Source: Rudaea sp. 3F27F6 (GTDB taxonomy: Bacteria > Pseudomonadota > Gammaproteobacteria > Xanthomonadales > Rhodanobacteraceae). From it: a stretch of 64,000 nt of DNA. The stretch lies in the NCBI RefSeq assembly GCF_005503555.1, contig NZ_SCNG01000005.1, forward strand, positions 186,001 through 250,000, read 5' to 3'. Made by a program: the position numbers and the translations under genes. Below, piece by piece: positions 33,844-41,131 of this stretch. Under the pieces are notes generated by a model. It searched no databases and was not told the origin of the DNA. It worked only from the letters and a program-made list of their open reading frames with translations. The stretch's first letter is position 1. Every line of letters begins with the position of its first letter.

Positions 33844-34560
33844 TCAGGCGTCGTCGATCGCGGCGTTGTGATAAACCTCCTGCACGTCGTCGAGTTCTTC
33901 GAGGCGATCGAGCAGGTCGCGCAGGGTTTCTTCGGTTTCGCCCTCGACCTTGACGCGGTTTTCCGGACGCCAGACCACGTCGGCGCGCGTGGGTTCGAGC
34001 TTCGCTGCGACGAGTGCCTTCTTCACGGCCTCGTAGTTCTCCGGCGTGCACAGCACGGTGCTTTGACCGTTCTCCGCCTGCACATCGTCGGCGCCGGCTT
34101 CGAGTGCGACTTCGAGGACTTTTTCCTCGCTTGCCGCGTCAGGCGTGGCGAAAACGAGCTCGCCCTGATGCTTGAACTGGAAGGCGACCGAGCCCGACGT
34201 GCCAAGGTTGCCGCCGTGCTTGGTGAGCGAGCTGCGCACGTCGGCGACGGTGCGCTGCTGGTTGTCGGTCATGCAGTCGATGATGATCGCGATGCCGCCG
34301 GGGCCGTAACCCTCGTAGCGCAGCTCGTGCATGTCGGCGGCGTCGGCGCCGCTCGCGCGTTTGAGTGCGCGCTCGATCGTGTCGCTCGGCATGCTGACCG
34401 CTTTCGCCTTGTCGATGCCGGCGCGCAGGCGCGCGTTGCTGGCGGGGTCGGCGCCCTGGCGTGCGGCGATCGTGATCTCGCGAATGAGCTTGGTGAAAAT
34501 CTTGCCGCGACGCGCGTCTTCGGCGTTCTTGCGGCCTTCGATGCTGGGGCCTCTGCCCAT
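33844..34560 (-). CDS. yebC: YebC/PmpR-family regulator
   Basis: A 238-residue protein of the usual length for the family. The N-terminus MGRGPSIEGRKNAEDARRGKIFTKLIREI and the GPGGIAIIIDCMTDNQQRTVADVR core are highly conserved, as is NLGTSGSVAFQFKHQG. YebC proteins bind DNA or ribosomes and some relieve stalling at proline stretches; here the exact role is unknown. The gene is monocistronic by its own terminator. Its N-terminal sequence MGRGPSIEGRKNA differs from the usual MAGHSKWANIKHRK, so it is probably the YeeN/PmpR subclass. Confidence 0.92.
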   Translation of the reverse strand: MGRGPSIEGRKNAEDARRGKIFTKLIREITIAARQGADPASNARLRAGIDKAKAVSMPSDTIERALKRASGADAADMHELRYEGYGPGGIAIIIDCMTDNQQRTVADVRSSLTKHGGNLGTSGSVAFQFKHQGELVFATPDAASEEKVLEVALEAGADDVQAENGQSTVLCTPENYEAVKKALVAAKLEPTRADVVWRPENRVKVEGETEETLRDLLDRLEELDDVQEVYHNAAIDDA

Positions 34561-34652
34561 AAGAATTCCTGCGTATAGTCTGGTGTGCGTATTTTATCAG
34601 CGCCGCCCGCGTTTGCCGTGCCCCGGATTCGAAGCGGTGCAAACAGCGGACA

Positions 34653-34685
34653 AAAGAAAGGCCGAGCGGGGCCCGGCCTTTCTTT
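34653..34685 (-). terminator. Terminator downstream of the EF-G gene
   Basis: AAAGAAAGGCCG and CGGCCTTTCTTT form a perfect 12-bp stem around nine bases, immediately after the EF-G stop on the - strand. Confidence 0.8.
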
Positions 34686-34701
34686 CTAACTCGGCCGTGG
34701 T

Positions 34702-36846
34702 TTAGGCGGCCTTGTTGTCCTTCTTCTCGTCTTCCATCAGCTTGTCGACCATGCTGGCCGGCACTTCGGAGTAGTGGTCGAACTCCATCGTGAAGTTGCC
34801 GCGGCCGCGCGTTGCCGAGCGCAGGTAGTTGATGTAGCCGAACATTTCGACCAGCGGCACGAAGCCCTGGACGAACGCCTGCGGACCCTTCTGGCCCTGG
34901 TCGCTGACCTGGCCGCGGCGGCGGTTGATGTCGCCGATCACGTCGCCGAGGAACTCGGCTTCGGTCACGACTTCGATCTTCATCATCGGCTCGAGCAGCT
35001 TCGGCTTGGACATCTTGTGCGCTTCGCGGAAGCAGGCCTTGCCGGCGATTTCGAACGCGAGTGCGGACGAGTCGACGTCATGGTACTTGCCGTCGAGCAG
35101 GGTGAACTTGAAGTCGACGACTTCGTAGCCGGCGATCTGGCCCTTCTTCGACTCGGTCTTGACGGCGAAGTCGACCGACGGGATGTATTCGCGCGGGATG
35201 CGGCCGCCGACGATTTCGTCAACGAACTCGACGCCCGTGCCCGGCTCGGTCGGCTCGAAGCGGACCTTCACTTCGGCGAACTGGCCCGAACCGCCGGACT
35301 GCTTCTTGTGCGTGTAGATGTGCTCGACCGCCTGGCCGAACTTCTCCTTGAAGCTGACCTTCGGCTTGCCCATGACCGCCTCGACGCCGAGCTCGGTGCG
35401 CATGCGGTCGATCGTGACTTCGAGATGCAGTTCGCCCATGCCCTTGAGCACGGTCTGGCCGGTGGCCGGATCGACCTGCAGACGCAGCGACGGGTCGGCC
35501 TTGGCCATCTTGTAGAGCGCGGTCGACATCTTGTCGATGTCGTTGCGGCTCTTCGGTTCAACCGAGACCGAGATCACCGGGTCCGGGAAGCGCATGCGCT
35601 CGAGCAGCGCGGGCTTCGACGGATCGCTGAGCGAGTCGCCCGTTTCCGTATCCTTCATCGAGACGAAGGCGCAGATGTCGCCGGCGCGGACTTCTTCGAT
35701 GTCCTTGGTCGCGTTCGCCTGCACTTCGACGATGCGGCCGATGCGCTCTTTCTTGTCGCGCGTGACGTTGAGCAGGGTGTCGCCTTTCTTGATCACGCCC
35801 GAATAGACGCGCACGAAGGTGAGGGTGCCGAACTGGTCGTTGATGACCTTGAACGCGAGCGCGCGCGCCGGCGCGTCGTCGGTCACTTCCTGCACGCCGA
35901 TCGCCTTGCCGTCTTCGTCGACCATCGCGATACCGCCGTTCTCACCCGGGGCCGGCAGATAGTCGATGACGCCGTCGAGCAACTGCTGCACGCCCTTGTT
36001 GCGATAAGACGAACCGCAGAACACCGGCACCAGCTTGCCTTCGATGCAGCCCTTGCGGATGCAGGCCTTGAGCACGGCCGGGTCGAACTCGCCGGTCTCG
36101 AGCAGCTTCTCGAACGCTTCGTCGTTCATCGCGAGCGCGCTTTCGAGCAGGTCCTGGCGCAGCTTCGGCAGGTTCGCGACCCACTCGTTGTCGGCGGTCG
36201 CGGCGAACTTGACCTTGTCCTTGACCTGGTCGAGCGGAATCGTTTCCCAGGTCGAATCCTTGTCGTGCGAATCCCACTTGTAGCCGACGCCGGCGACGAG
36301 GTCGACCATGCCGCAGAATTCGTCATGGCTGCCGAGCGGAACCTGGCAGAGCAGGGCGTTGGCGCCGAGGCGCTCGCGGATGCCCTTGACGCAATGGCCG
36401 AAGTTCGCGCCGATGCGGTCCATCTTGTTGACGTAGCACATGCGCGGCACGCGGTACTGGTCGGCGAGGCGCCAGTTGGTCTCGGTCTGCGGCTCCACGC
36501 CGGCGACGCCGTCGAACACGACGACCGCACCGTCGAGCACGCGCAGCGAACGGTTCACTTCGATCGTGAAGTCGACGTGTCCCGGGGTGTCGATGACGTT
36601 GATCTGGTAGCCCTTCCACTCGGTCGAGACCGCGGCGGACTGAATCGTGATGCCGCGCTTGCGTTCCTGTTCGAGGTAGTCGGTCGTGGTCGAACCCTTG
36701 CCGTCCTTGGTGTCGTGCACGTCGACGATCTGGTGCTTCTTGCCGGTGTAGTAGAGCACGCGCTCGGTCGTCGTCGTCTTGCCCGCGTCGATGTGCGCGA
36801 TGATGCCGATGTTGCGATAGAACTTGAGGTCTTTGGTTCTGGCCAT
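34702..36846 (-). CDS. fusA: Elongation factor G
   Basis: A 714-residue translational GTPase from the ATG at 36846 (MARTKDLKFYRNIGI). Motifs: G1 AHIDAGKTTTTERV, G3 DTPGH, G4 NKMD and an intact switch-II region. Domain II to V features are complete, ending ATRGRGNFTMEFDHYSEVP. It is alone, not next to rpsL, rpsG or tuf, and the segment following switch I (HDTKDGKGSTTTDYLEQERKRG) differs from the classical HDGAATMDWMEQEQERG. It may be a second EF-G copy rather than the str-operon gene. Confidence 0.93.
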   Translation of the reverse strand: MARTKDLKFYRNIGIIAHIDAGKTTTTERVLYYTGKKHQIVDVHDTKDGKGSTTTDYLEQERKRGITIQSAAVSTEWKGYQINVIDTPGHVDFTIEVNRSLRVLDGAVVVFDGVAGVEPQTETNWRLADQYRVPRMCYVNKMDRIGANFGHCVKGIRERLGANALLCQVPLGSHDEFCGMVDLVAGVGYKWDSHDKDSTWETIPLDQVKDKVKFAATADNEWVANLPKLRQDLLESALAMNDEAFEKLLETGEFDPAVLKACIRKGCIEGKLVPVFCGSSYRNKGVQQLLDGVIDYLPAPGENGGIAMVDEDGKAIGVQEVTDDAPARALAFKVINDQFGTLTFVRVYSGVIKKGDTLLNVTRDKKERIGRIVEVQANATKDIEEVRAGDICAFVSMKDTETGDSLSDPSKPALLERMRFPDPVISVSVEPKSRNDIDKMSTALYKMAKADPSLRLQVDPATGQTVLKGMGELHLEVTIDRMRTELGVEAVMGKPKVSFKEKFGQAVEHIYTHKKQSGGSGQFAEVKVRFEPTEPGTGVEFVDEIVGGRIPREYIPSVDFAVKTESKKGQIAGYEVVDFKFTLLDGKYHDVDSSALAFEIAGKACFREAHKMSKPKLLEPMMKIEVVTEAEFLGDVIGDINRRRGQVSDQGQKGPQAFVQGFVPLVEMFGYINYLRSATRGRGNFTMEFDHYSEVPASMVDKLMEDEKKDNKAA

Positions 36847-37156
36847 GGTCTTGAACTCGAAGGTTTGGAACTGGAAAACTGGAAGTGATTCGGGCGATCG
36901 AAAATGCAATCGCCCGCGGCAACCGATCGAGGATGCCGAAGGCGGATGAAAGTCGTTTGACGCGACGCCGATCGTTCGGTGGAAGATCAACGGAGACGCG
37001 AGTCGTCGTTGCGGGTCGCTTAACCCGCTGATTATACCTGTTTTGATCCCCTTTTGTGCACCCAGGCCGGCTCGCCCCGGGTGACTTGCGGTTTTTGCCG
37101 CCTGTCGGCGGCAAAGTGCGGCGTTCGCGCCCGGTCCGGGCGCCGTCTGTCGCGGT
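36847..37156 (-). other. Intergenic region upstream of EF-G
   Basis: No gene is convincing. A perfect 9-bp inverted repeat, TTTGCCGCC and GGCGGCAAA around TGTC (37094-37115), may end the convergent-side transcript or form an mRNA structure. The EF-G leader is rich in GC and lacks a clear promoter. Confidence 0.4.
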
Positions 37157-37996
37157 TTATCGCGCCGGTTTCGGCAGCGCCCGGATCAGGCTTTCGATCC
37201 GCGCTTGGTCCTCCGGCGTTGCCGGACTGTAGATGACCATGTTCAGGTCGGCCCGGCCGTCGACGGCGAAGCCCGAGAACTCCAGGGCGATCGGGCCGAC
37301 AACCGGATGGCGCAATTGTTTCGTGCCCTCGCCATGCGTGCGCACATCGCGTTCGCGCCACATCGCGGCGAACTCGGGGCTTTGCCGGCTCAGGTCGGCG
37401 ATGAGCGCCTCGATTTCCTTCGATGCGCCTGCGCGCACCGCATCAGCGCGGAACGTGCCGACGACGAAGCGCGCGACGCTTTCCCAGTCGTATTGCACGG
37501 CGCGGACGCGCGGATCGCAGAAGATCATGCGCAGAATGTTGCGCCGCTCCGGCGGGATCATCGCATAGTCGGTCAGTACCGCCACGGCGGCACGGTTCCA
37601 CGCGACGACGTCCCAGGTCGCGGTGCGGACGATCGCCGGACTGAACGGCAGCGCGTCGAGCACGCGTTGCAGGCGCGGCGTGACGCCTTCGGCCGCGCGG
37701 TAGCGGACTTCGGGCTGCCGGCCGAGGCCGAGCAGGAACAGATGCTCGCGTTCGGCATCAGTCAGCATCAGCGCGCCGGCGATGCGGTCGAGCACATTGG
37801 CCGAGGGCGCGCCGCCACGGCCTTGTTCGAGCCAGGTGTACCAGGTCGCGCTGACGTGGGCGCGCTGCGCGACCTCTTCGCGGCGCAGGCCGGGCGTGCG
37901 CCGGCGCCGCAGGGGCAGGCCGAACGAAGCCGGATCGAGTTTCGCGCGGCGATCCTTGAGATAGTCGCCGAACTGGTTGTCTTGCATGGCAGACAT
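37157..37996 (-). CDS. XRE-family regulator with MmyB-like ligand domain
   Basis: A 279-residue regulator. The first ~90 residues are a helix-turn-helix (FGDYLKDRRAKLDPASFG, then RRRTPGLRREEVAQRAHVSATWYTWLEQGRG). The rest is the MmyB-like PAS-type ligand domain (VLDALPFSPAIVRTATWDVVAWNRAAVAVL; NILRMIFCDPRVRAVQYDWESVARFVVGTFRADA). Such proteins commonly repress a divergent oxidoreductase; the adjacent SDR gene starts 101 bases away. The DNA between them probably contains both promoters. Confidence 0.9.
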   Translation of the reverse strand: MSAMQDNQFGDYLKDRRAKLDPASFGLPLRRRRTPGLRREEVAQRAHVSATWYTWLEQGRGGAPSANVLDRIAGALMLTDAEREHLFLLGLGRQPEVRYRAAEGVTPRLQRVLDALPFSPAIVRTATWDVVAWNRAAVAVLTDYAMIPPERRNILRMIFCDPRVRAVQYDWESVARFVVGTFRADAVRAGASKEIEALIADLSRQSPEFAAMWRERDVRTHGEGTKQLRHPVVGPIALEFSGFAVDGRADLNMVIYSPATPEDQARIESLIRALPKPAR

Positions 37997-38096
37997 GCCC
38001 GTCCTGTTAGTTTTTATACCTGTATAACGTCACTACTGTACCCCGATACATTATGCGCCGAAATTAGTCTCCGTCCATTCCGGACAGGAGATAACC

Positions 38097-38990
38097 ATGC
38101 GTATTTTTGTCACCGGTGCGAGCGGTTTCGTCGGCTCGGCCGTCGTCAATGAATTGATTTCCGCGGGGCACGAGGTGCTCGGCCTCGCGCGCTCCGACGC
38201 TTCGGCTGCGGCGCTGATCGCGGCCGGGGCCGAAGTGCATCGCGGTTCGCTCGAAGACATCGACAGCCTCAAGCGCGGCGCAGCCGAAGCGGACGGCGTG
38301 ATCCACACCGCGTTCAACCACGACTTTTCCAGATTCGCGCAGAACTGCGAAGACGATCGGCGCGTGATCGAAGCCTTGGGTTCAGTGCTGGCCGGCTCCG
38401 ACCGCCCGTTGATCGTCACTTCGGGCACCGGCCTCGACGTACCGCCCGGCCACGCCGCCACCGAGGAAGATCCGCATTTGCCTGCGTCGGTCGTGCCGCG
38501 CGCGGCCTCCGAGGAAGGGGCCGACGCCGCGCTTGCGGCCGGCGCGAATGTTTCGGTCGTGCGCCTGCCCCAGGTTCACAACACGATTCGGCAGGGTCTG
38601 GTCAGCTACACGATTGCAATCGCCCGCGAGAAGCAACAGGCCGCCTATGTGGGCGACGGCAGCAATCGCTGGTCTGCGGTGCATCTGCTCGATGCGGCAC
38701 GCGTCTATCGGCTTGCGATCGAAAAAGCGCAGCGCGGTGCGAAATACCATGCCATCGCGGAAGAGGGCGTAGCGAACCGCGATATCGCCGAAGTCGTCGG
38801 CCGGCAATTGAAGGTGCCGGTGGTATCCATCGCTGCGGAAAAGGCGGCGGCCTACTTCGGCTGGCTTGCCGCGTTTGCCGCGCGCGATATGCCGGCGAGC
38901 AGCGCGCTGACGCGGAAGCGGCTCGGCTGGCAGCCCGTCGGTCCCGGCCTGCTCGCCGACCTCGAACGGTTGCAGCTCGCGACGGGCTAA
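38097..38990 (+). CDS. NAD(P)-dependent SDR, atypical
   Basis: A 297-residue Rossmann enzyme. Residues 3-20 (IFVTGASGFVGSAVVNEL) hold the GxxGxxG dinucleotide loop. The expected YxxxK catalytic pair is not seen in the usual position (VVPRAASEEGADAAL), as in many atypical SDRs of the NmrA/extended group. The C-terminal part binds the second substrate (AVHLLDAARVYRLAIEKA, VPVVSIAAEKAAAYFGWLAA). Regulation by the divergent XRE protein is likely. Substrate unknown. Confidence 0.85.
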   Translation: MRIFVTGASGFVGSAVVNELISAGHEVLGLARSDASAAALIAAGAEVHRGSLEDIDSLKRGAAEADGVIHTAFNHDFSRFAQNCEDDRRVIEALGSVLAGSDRPLIVTSGTGLDVPPGHAATEEDPHLPASVVPRAASEEGADAALAAGANVSVVRLPQVHNTIRQGLVSYTIAIAREKQQAAYVGDGSNRWSAVHLLDAARVYRLAIEKAQRGAKYHAIAEEGVANRDIAEVVGRQLKVPVVSIAAEKAAAYFGWLAAFAARDMPASSALTRKRLGWQPVGPGLLADLERLQLATG

Positions 38991-39053
38991 GGAACACCGT
39001 CTTCGTCCGGCGCGTCGATTCGCAAATTCGCGGATCGACCCGCCGGCGAACGC

Positions 39054-40406
39054 TTATCCGCTATGTTCGTCGCCCTCGTCGCCGCCGGCCGCGCGCGCTT
39101 CGGGCAGGCGCGTGGCGAGCAGCTTGTCGATGCGATGGCCGTCCATATCGGTGACCTCGAAGCGCCAGCCTTCCCAGACGAAGGCGTCGCCGGCCGTCGG
39201 AATGCGGCCGAAATCCTGCAGGGCGAAGCCGGCGAGCGTGTTGAAATCGCGCATCTCCGGCCAGCGGCGGATGCCGAGGCGGTCGAACACGTCGGCCACC
39301 GCGGCGAGCCCGTCGATCAGGAACGAGCCGTCGTCGCGGACGACGATTTCCGGTTCGCTCTCCTGGTCTTCGTCGTCGCCGGCGATCGCTTCGAGCAGGT
39401 CGGCACGCGTGACCACGCCGCAGAGCGTGCCGTATTCGTCGGTCACGATTGCCATCGACACGGGGCGCGTGCGGAACTCTTCGATGACCTTGAAGATCGG
39501 CGTCGCCTCGTGCACCACGAGCGATTTCTGCATGACCGCCTGCGGCGCAAGTTCGGCGCCGTCGAGCAACTGGTCGAGCAGGTCGCGCTTGCGCACCACG
39601 CCGAGCACTTCATCGATGCCGCCGCGGCAGAGCAGCAGTTGTTCGTGGCGGCACTCCCGCACTTCGCGCAGGATCGTCTCGTGCGAATCGTCCGCGTCGA
39701 TCCAGACCACGTCCGGGCGGATCGTCATGATGTCGCGCGCGCGCCGCGTGCCGAGATTGAACGTACGCTCGACCACTTCCTGCTGTGCGTGCTGGAGCAG
39801 GCCGGCGCGGCTGCTCTCGGCGACGAGCATGCGCAACTCGTCGGGCGAATGCAGCGCGCCTTCTTCGCCGCTGCCCGGGCGCAGGCCGAACAGCCGCAGC
39901 ACGCCGTTGCCGAGGCCGTTGAGGACGTAGATCGCCGGACGGAACACGAACAGGAACGCCGCGAGCGGACGCACGATAAGCAATGCCGTGCGTTCGCTGC
40001 GCTGCAAGGCCAGACTCTTCGGCGCGAGTTCGCCGAGGACGATGTGCAGCACGGTGATGACGACGAAGGCGATGGCGACCGCGATCACATGCGATGCCGC
40101 TGCCGCGCTGCCGCCGAGCGGCGCGAGCAGCGGTTCGATCAGATGCGCGAGCGCCGGCTCGCCGATCCAGCCGAGCGCGAGCGACGAGATGGTGATGCCG
40201 AGCTGAGTCGCGGCGAGATAAGCATCGAGGCGTTCCACGGCGCGATGCAGGGCGGTCGCGTTCATGCGCCCGAGTTCGACCAGTTCGGTGACACGGCTGC
40301 GGCGCATCGACACCAGGGAAAATTCCGCCGCGACGAAAAAGCCGTTGGCGAACACGAGCAACAGTACCGCGGCGATGCGCCAAAGGTCGGCGGCGAAAGT
40401 ATCCAT
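39054..40406 (-). CDS. CNNM/CorC-HlyC family membrane protein
   Basis: A 450-residue inner-membrane protein. Residues 1-200 are a CNNM (DUF21) domain: VLLLVFANGFFVAAEFSLVSMRRSRV, TQLGITISSLALGWIGEPAL, AFVVITVLHIVLGELAPKSLALQRSE. Two CBS domains follow (IMTIRPDVVWIDADD to LLDGAELAPQAVM), then a CorC_HlyC domain from DDGSFLIDGLAAVADVFDRLG to the end. Members move magnesium or cobalt or are called hemolysins; transport of a divalent cation is the best guess. A much longer upstream open frame is rejected because the first 167 codons are low-complexity and antisense to kdpE. Confidence 0.9.
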   Translation of the reverse strand: MDTFAADLWRIAAVLLLVFANGFFVAAEFSLVSMRRSRVTELVELGRMNATALHRAVERLDAYLAATQLGITISSLALGWIGEPALAHLIEPLLAPLGGSAAAASHVIAVAIAFVVITVLHIVLGELAPKSLALQRSERTALLIVRPLAAFLFVFRPAIYVLNGLGNGVLRLFGLRPGSGEEGALHSPDELRMLVAESSRAGLLQHAQQEVVERTFNLGTRRARDIMTIRPDVVWIDADDSHETILREVRECRHEQLLLCRGGIDEVLGVVRKRDLLDQLLDGAELAPQAVMQKSLVVHEATPIFKVIEEFRTRPVSMAIVTDEYGTLCGVVTRADLLEAIAGDDEDQESEPEIVVRDDGSFLIDGLAAVADVFDRLGIRRWPEMRDFNTLAGFALQDFGRIPTAGDAFVWEGWRFEVTDMDGHRIDKLLATRLPEARAAGGDEGDEHSG

Positions 40407-40426
40407 GCGAATCCGGGTTTCCTCTC

Positions 40427-41131
40427 TCAGTCGTCGGCAAGACGATAACCGACGCCGACCTCGGTCAGTAGATGTTTCGGCTGCGTGGGATCGGTTTCGA
40501 TCTTGTGGCGCAGCGCGCGCATGTAGATGCGCAGGTAGTGCGGCGACTCGACATGCGCTGCGCCCCAGACCTCGGCAAGCAGCTGGCGATGAGTCATGAC
40601 CTTGCCGCGGTGGCGCGCGAGCGCGGCGAGCAGGCGATATTCGATCGGGGTCAGATGCACGTCGGCGCCGCCGCGCTGGACGCGGTGCGCGGCGAGGTCG
40701 ATGACCAGGTCGCCCGCTTCGATGCGCGCCTCGGTATCCGGGCGCTCGCTGTGCGCGCGGTGGCGTTCGGCCACGCGCAGGCGCGCGAGCAGTTCGCCGA
40801 TGCCGAACGGTTTGGTCAGATAGTCGTCGGCGCCGAGGTCGAGCGCGCCGACTTTGTCGCTCTCGCGATTGCGCGCCGACAGCACGAGGATCGGGCGCGC
40901 GTACCATTCGCGCAGCCGCGAGATCACGTCGAGCCCGGAAATATCCGGCAGGCCGAGGTCGACGATCGTGATGTCGGGCTGGCGCAGCGCCGCTTCGCGC
41001 AGGCCTTCGGTACCGTTGGTCGCGATCTGCACGGCATATCCGTGTGCATCGAGCGCGGTCGCGAGAAAGCGCGCGATCTGCGGATCGTCCTCGATCACGA
41101 GCACGTTGGCGCGCGGCGCAGCGGCGTTCAT
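40427..41131 (-). CDS. kdpE: KdpE response regulator
   Basis: A 234-residue OmpR-family regulator. The receiver domain has the acidic pocket (VLVIEDDPQ), the phospho-acceptor Asp58 (ITIVDLGLPDISGLDV) and the LDLGADDYLTKPF switch. A winged-helix DNA-binding domain follows (VHLTPIEYRLLAALARHRGKVMTHRQLLAEVWG). It overlaps the kdpD stop by four bases (ATGA), so both are made from one mRNA. It should activate the kdp operon starting near 56.8 kb. Confidence 0.95.
   Translation of the reverse strand: MNAAAPRANVLVIEDDPQIARFLATALDAHGYAVQIATNGTEGLREAALRQPDITIVDLGLPDISGLDVISRLREWYARPILVLSARNRESDKVGALDLGADDYLTKPFGIGELLARLRVAERHRAHSERPDTEARIEAGDLVIDLAAHRVQRGGADVHLTPIEYRLLAALARHRGKVMTHRQLLAEVWGAAHVESPHYLRIYMRALRHKIETDPTQPKHLLTEVGVGYRLADD

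Noticed and set aside
34774..36888. A 704-codon + strand open frame opposite EF-G
   Set aside because: It is the codon-bias shadow of the GC-rich EF-G gene, with Arg/His/Leu-rich low-complexity product and no ribosome-binding site.
40407..40907. N-terminal extension of the CorC/HlyC-type gene to 617 residues
   Set aside because: The extra 167 codons are antisense to kdpE and Arg/Ala-rich. The conserved domain starts at 40406.
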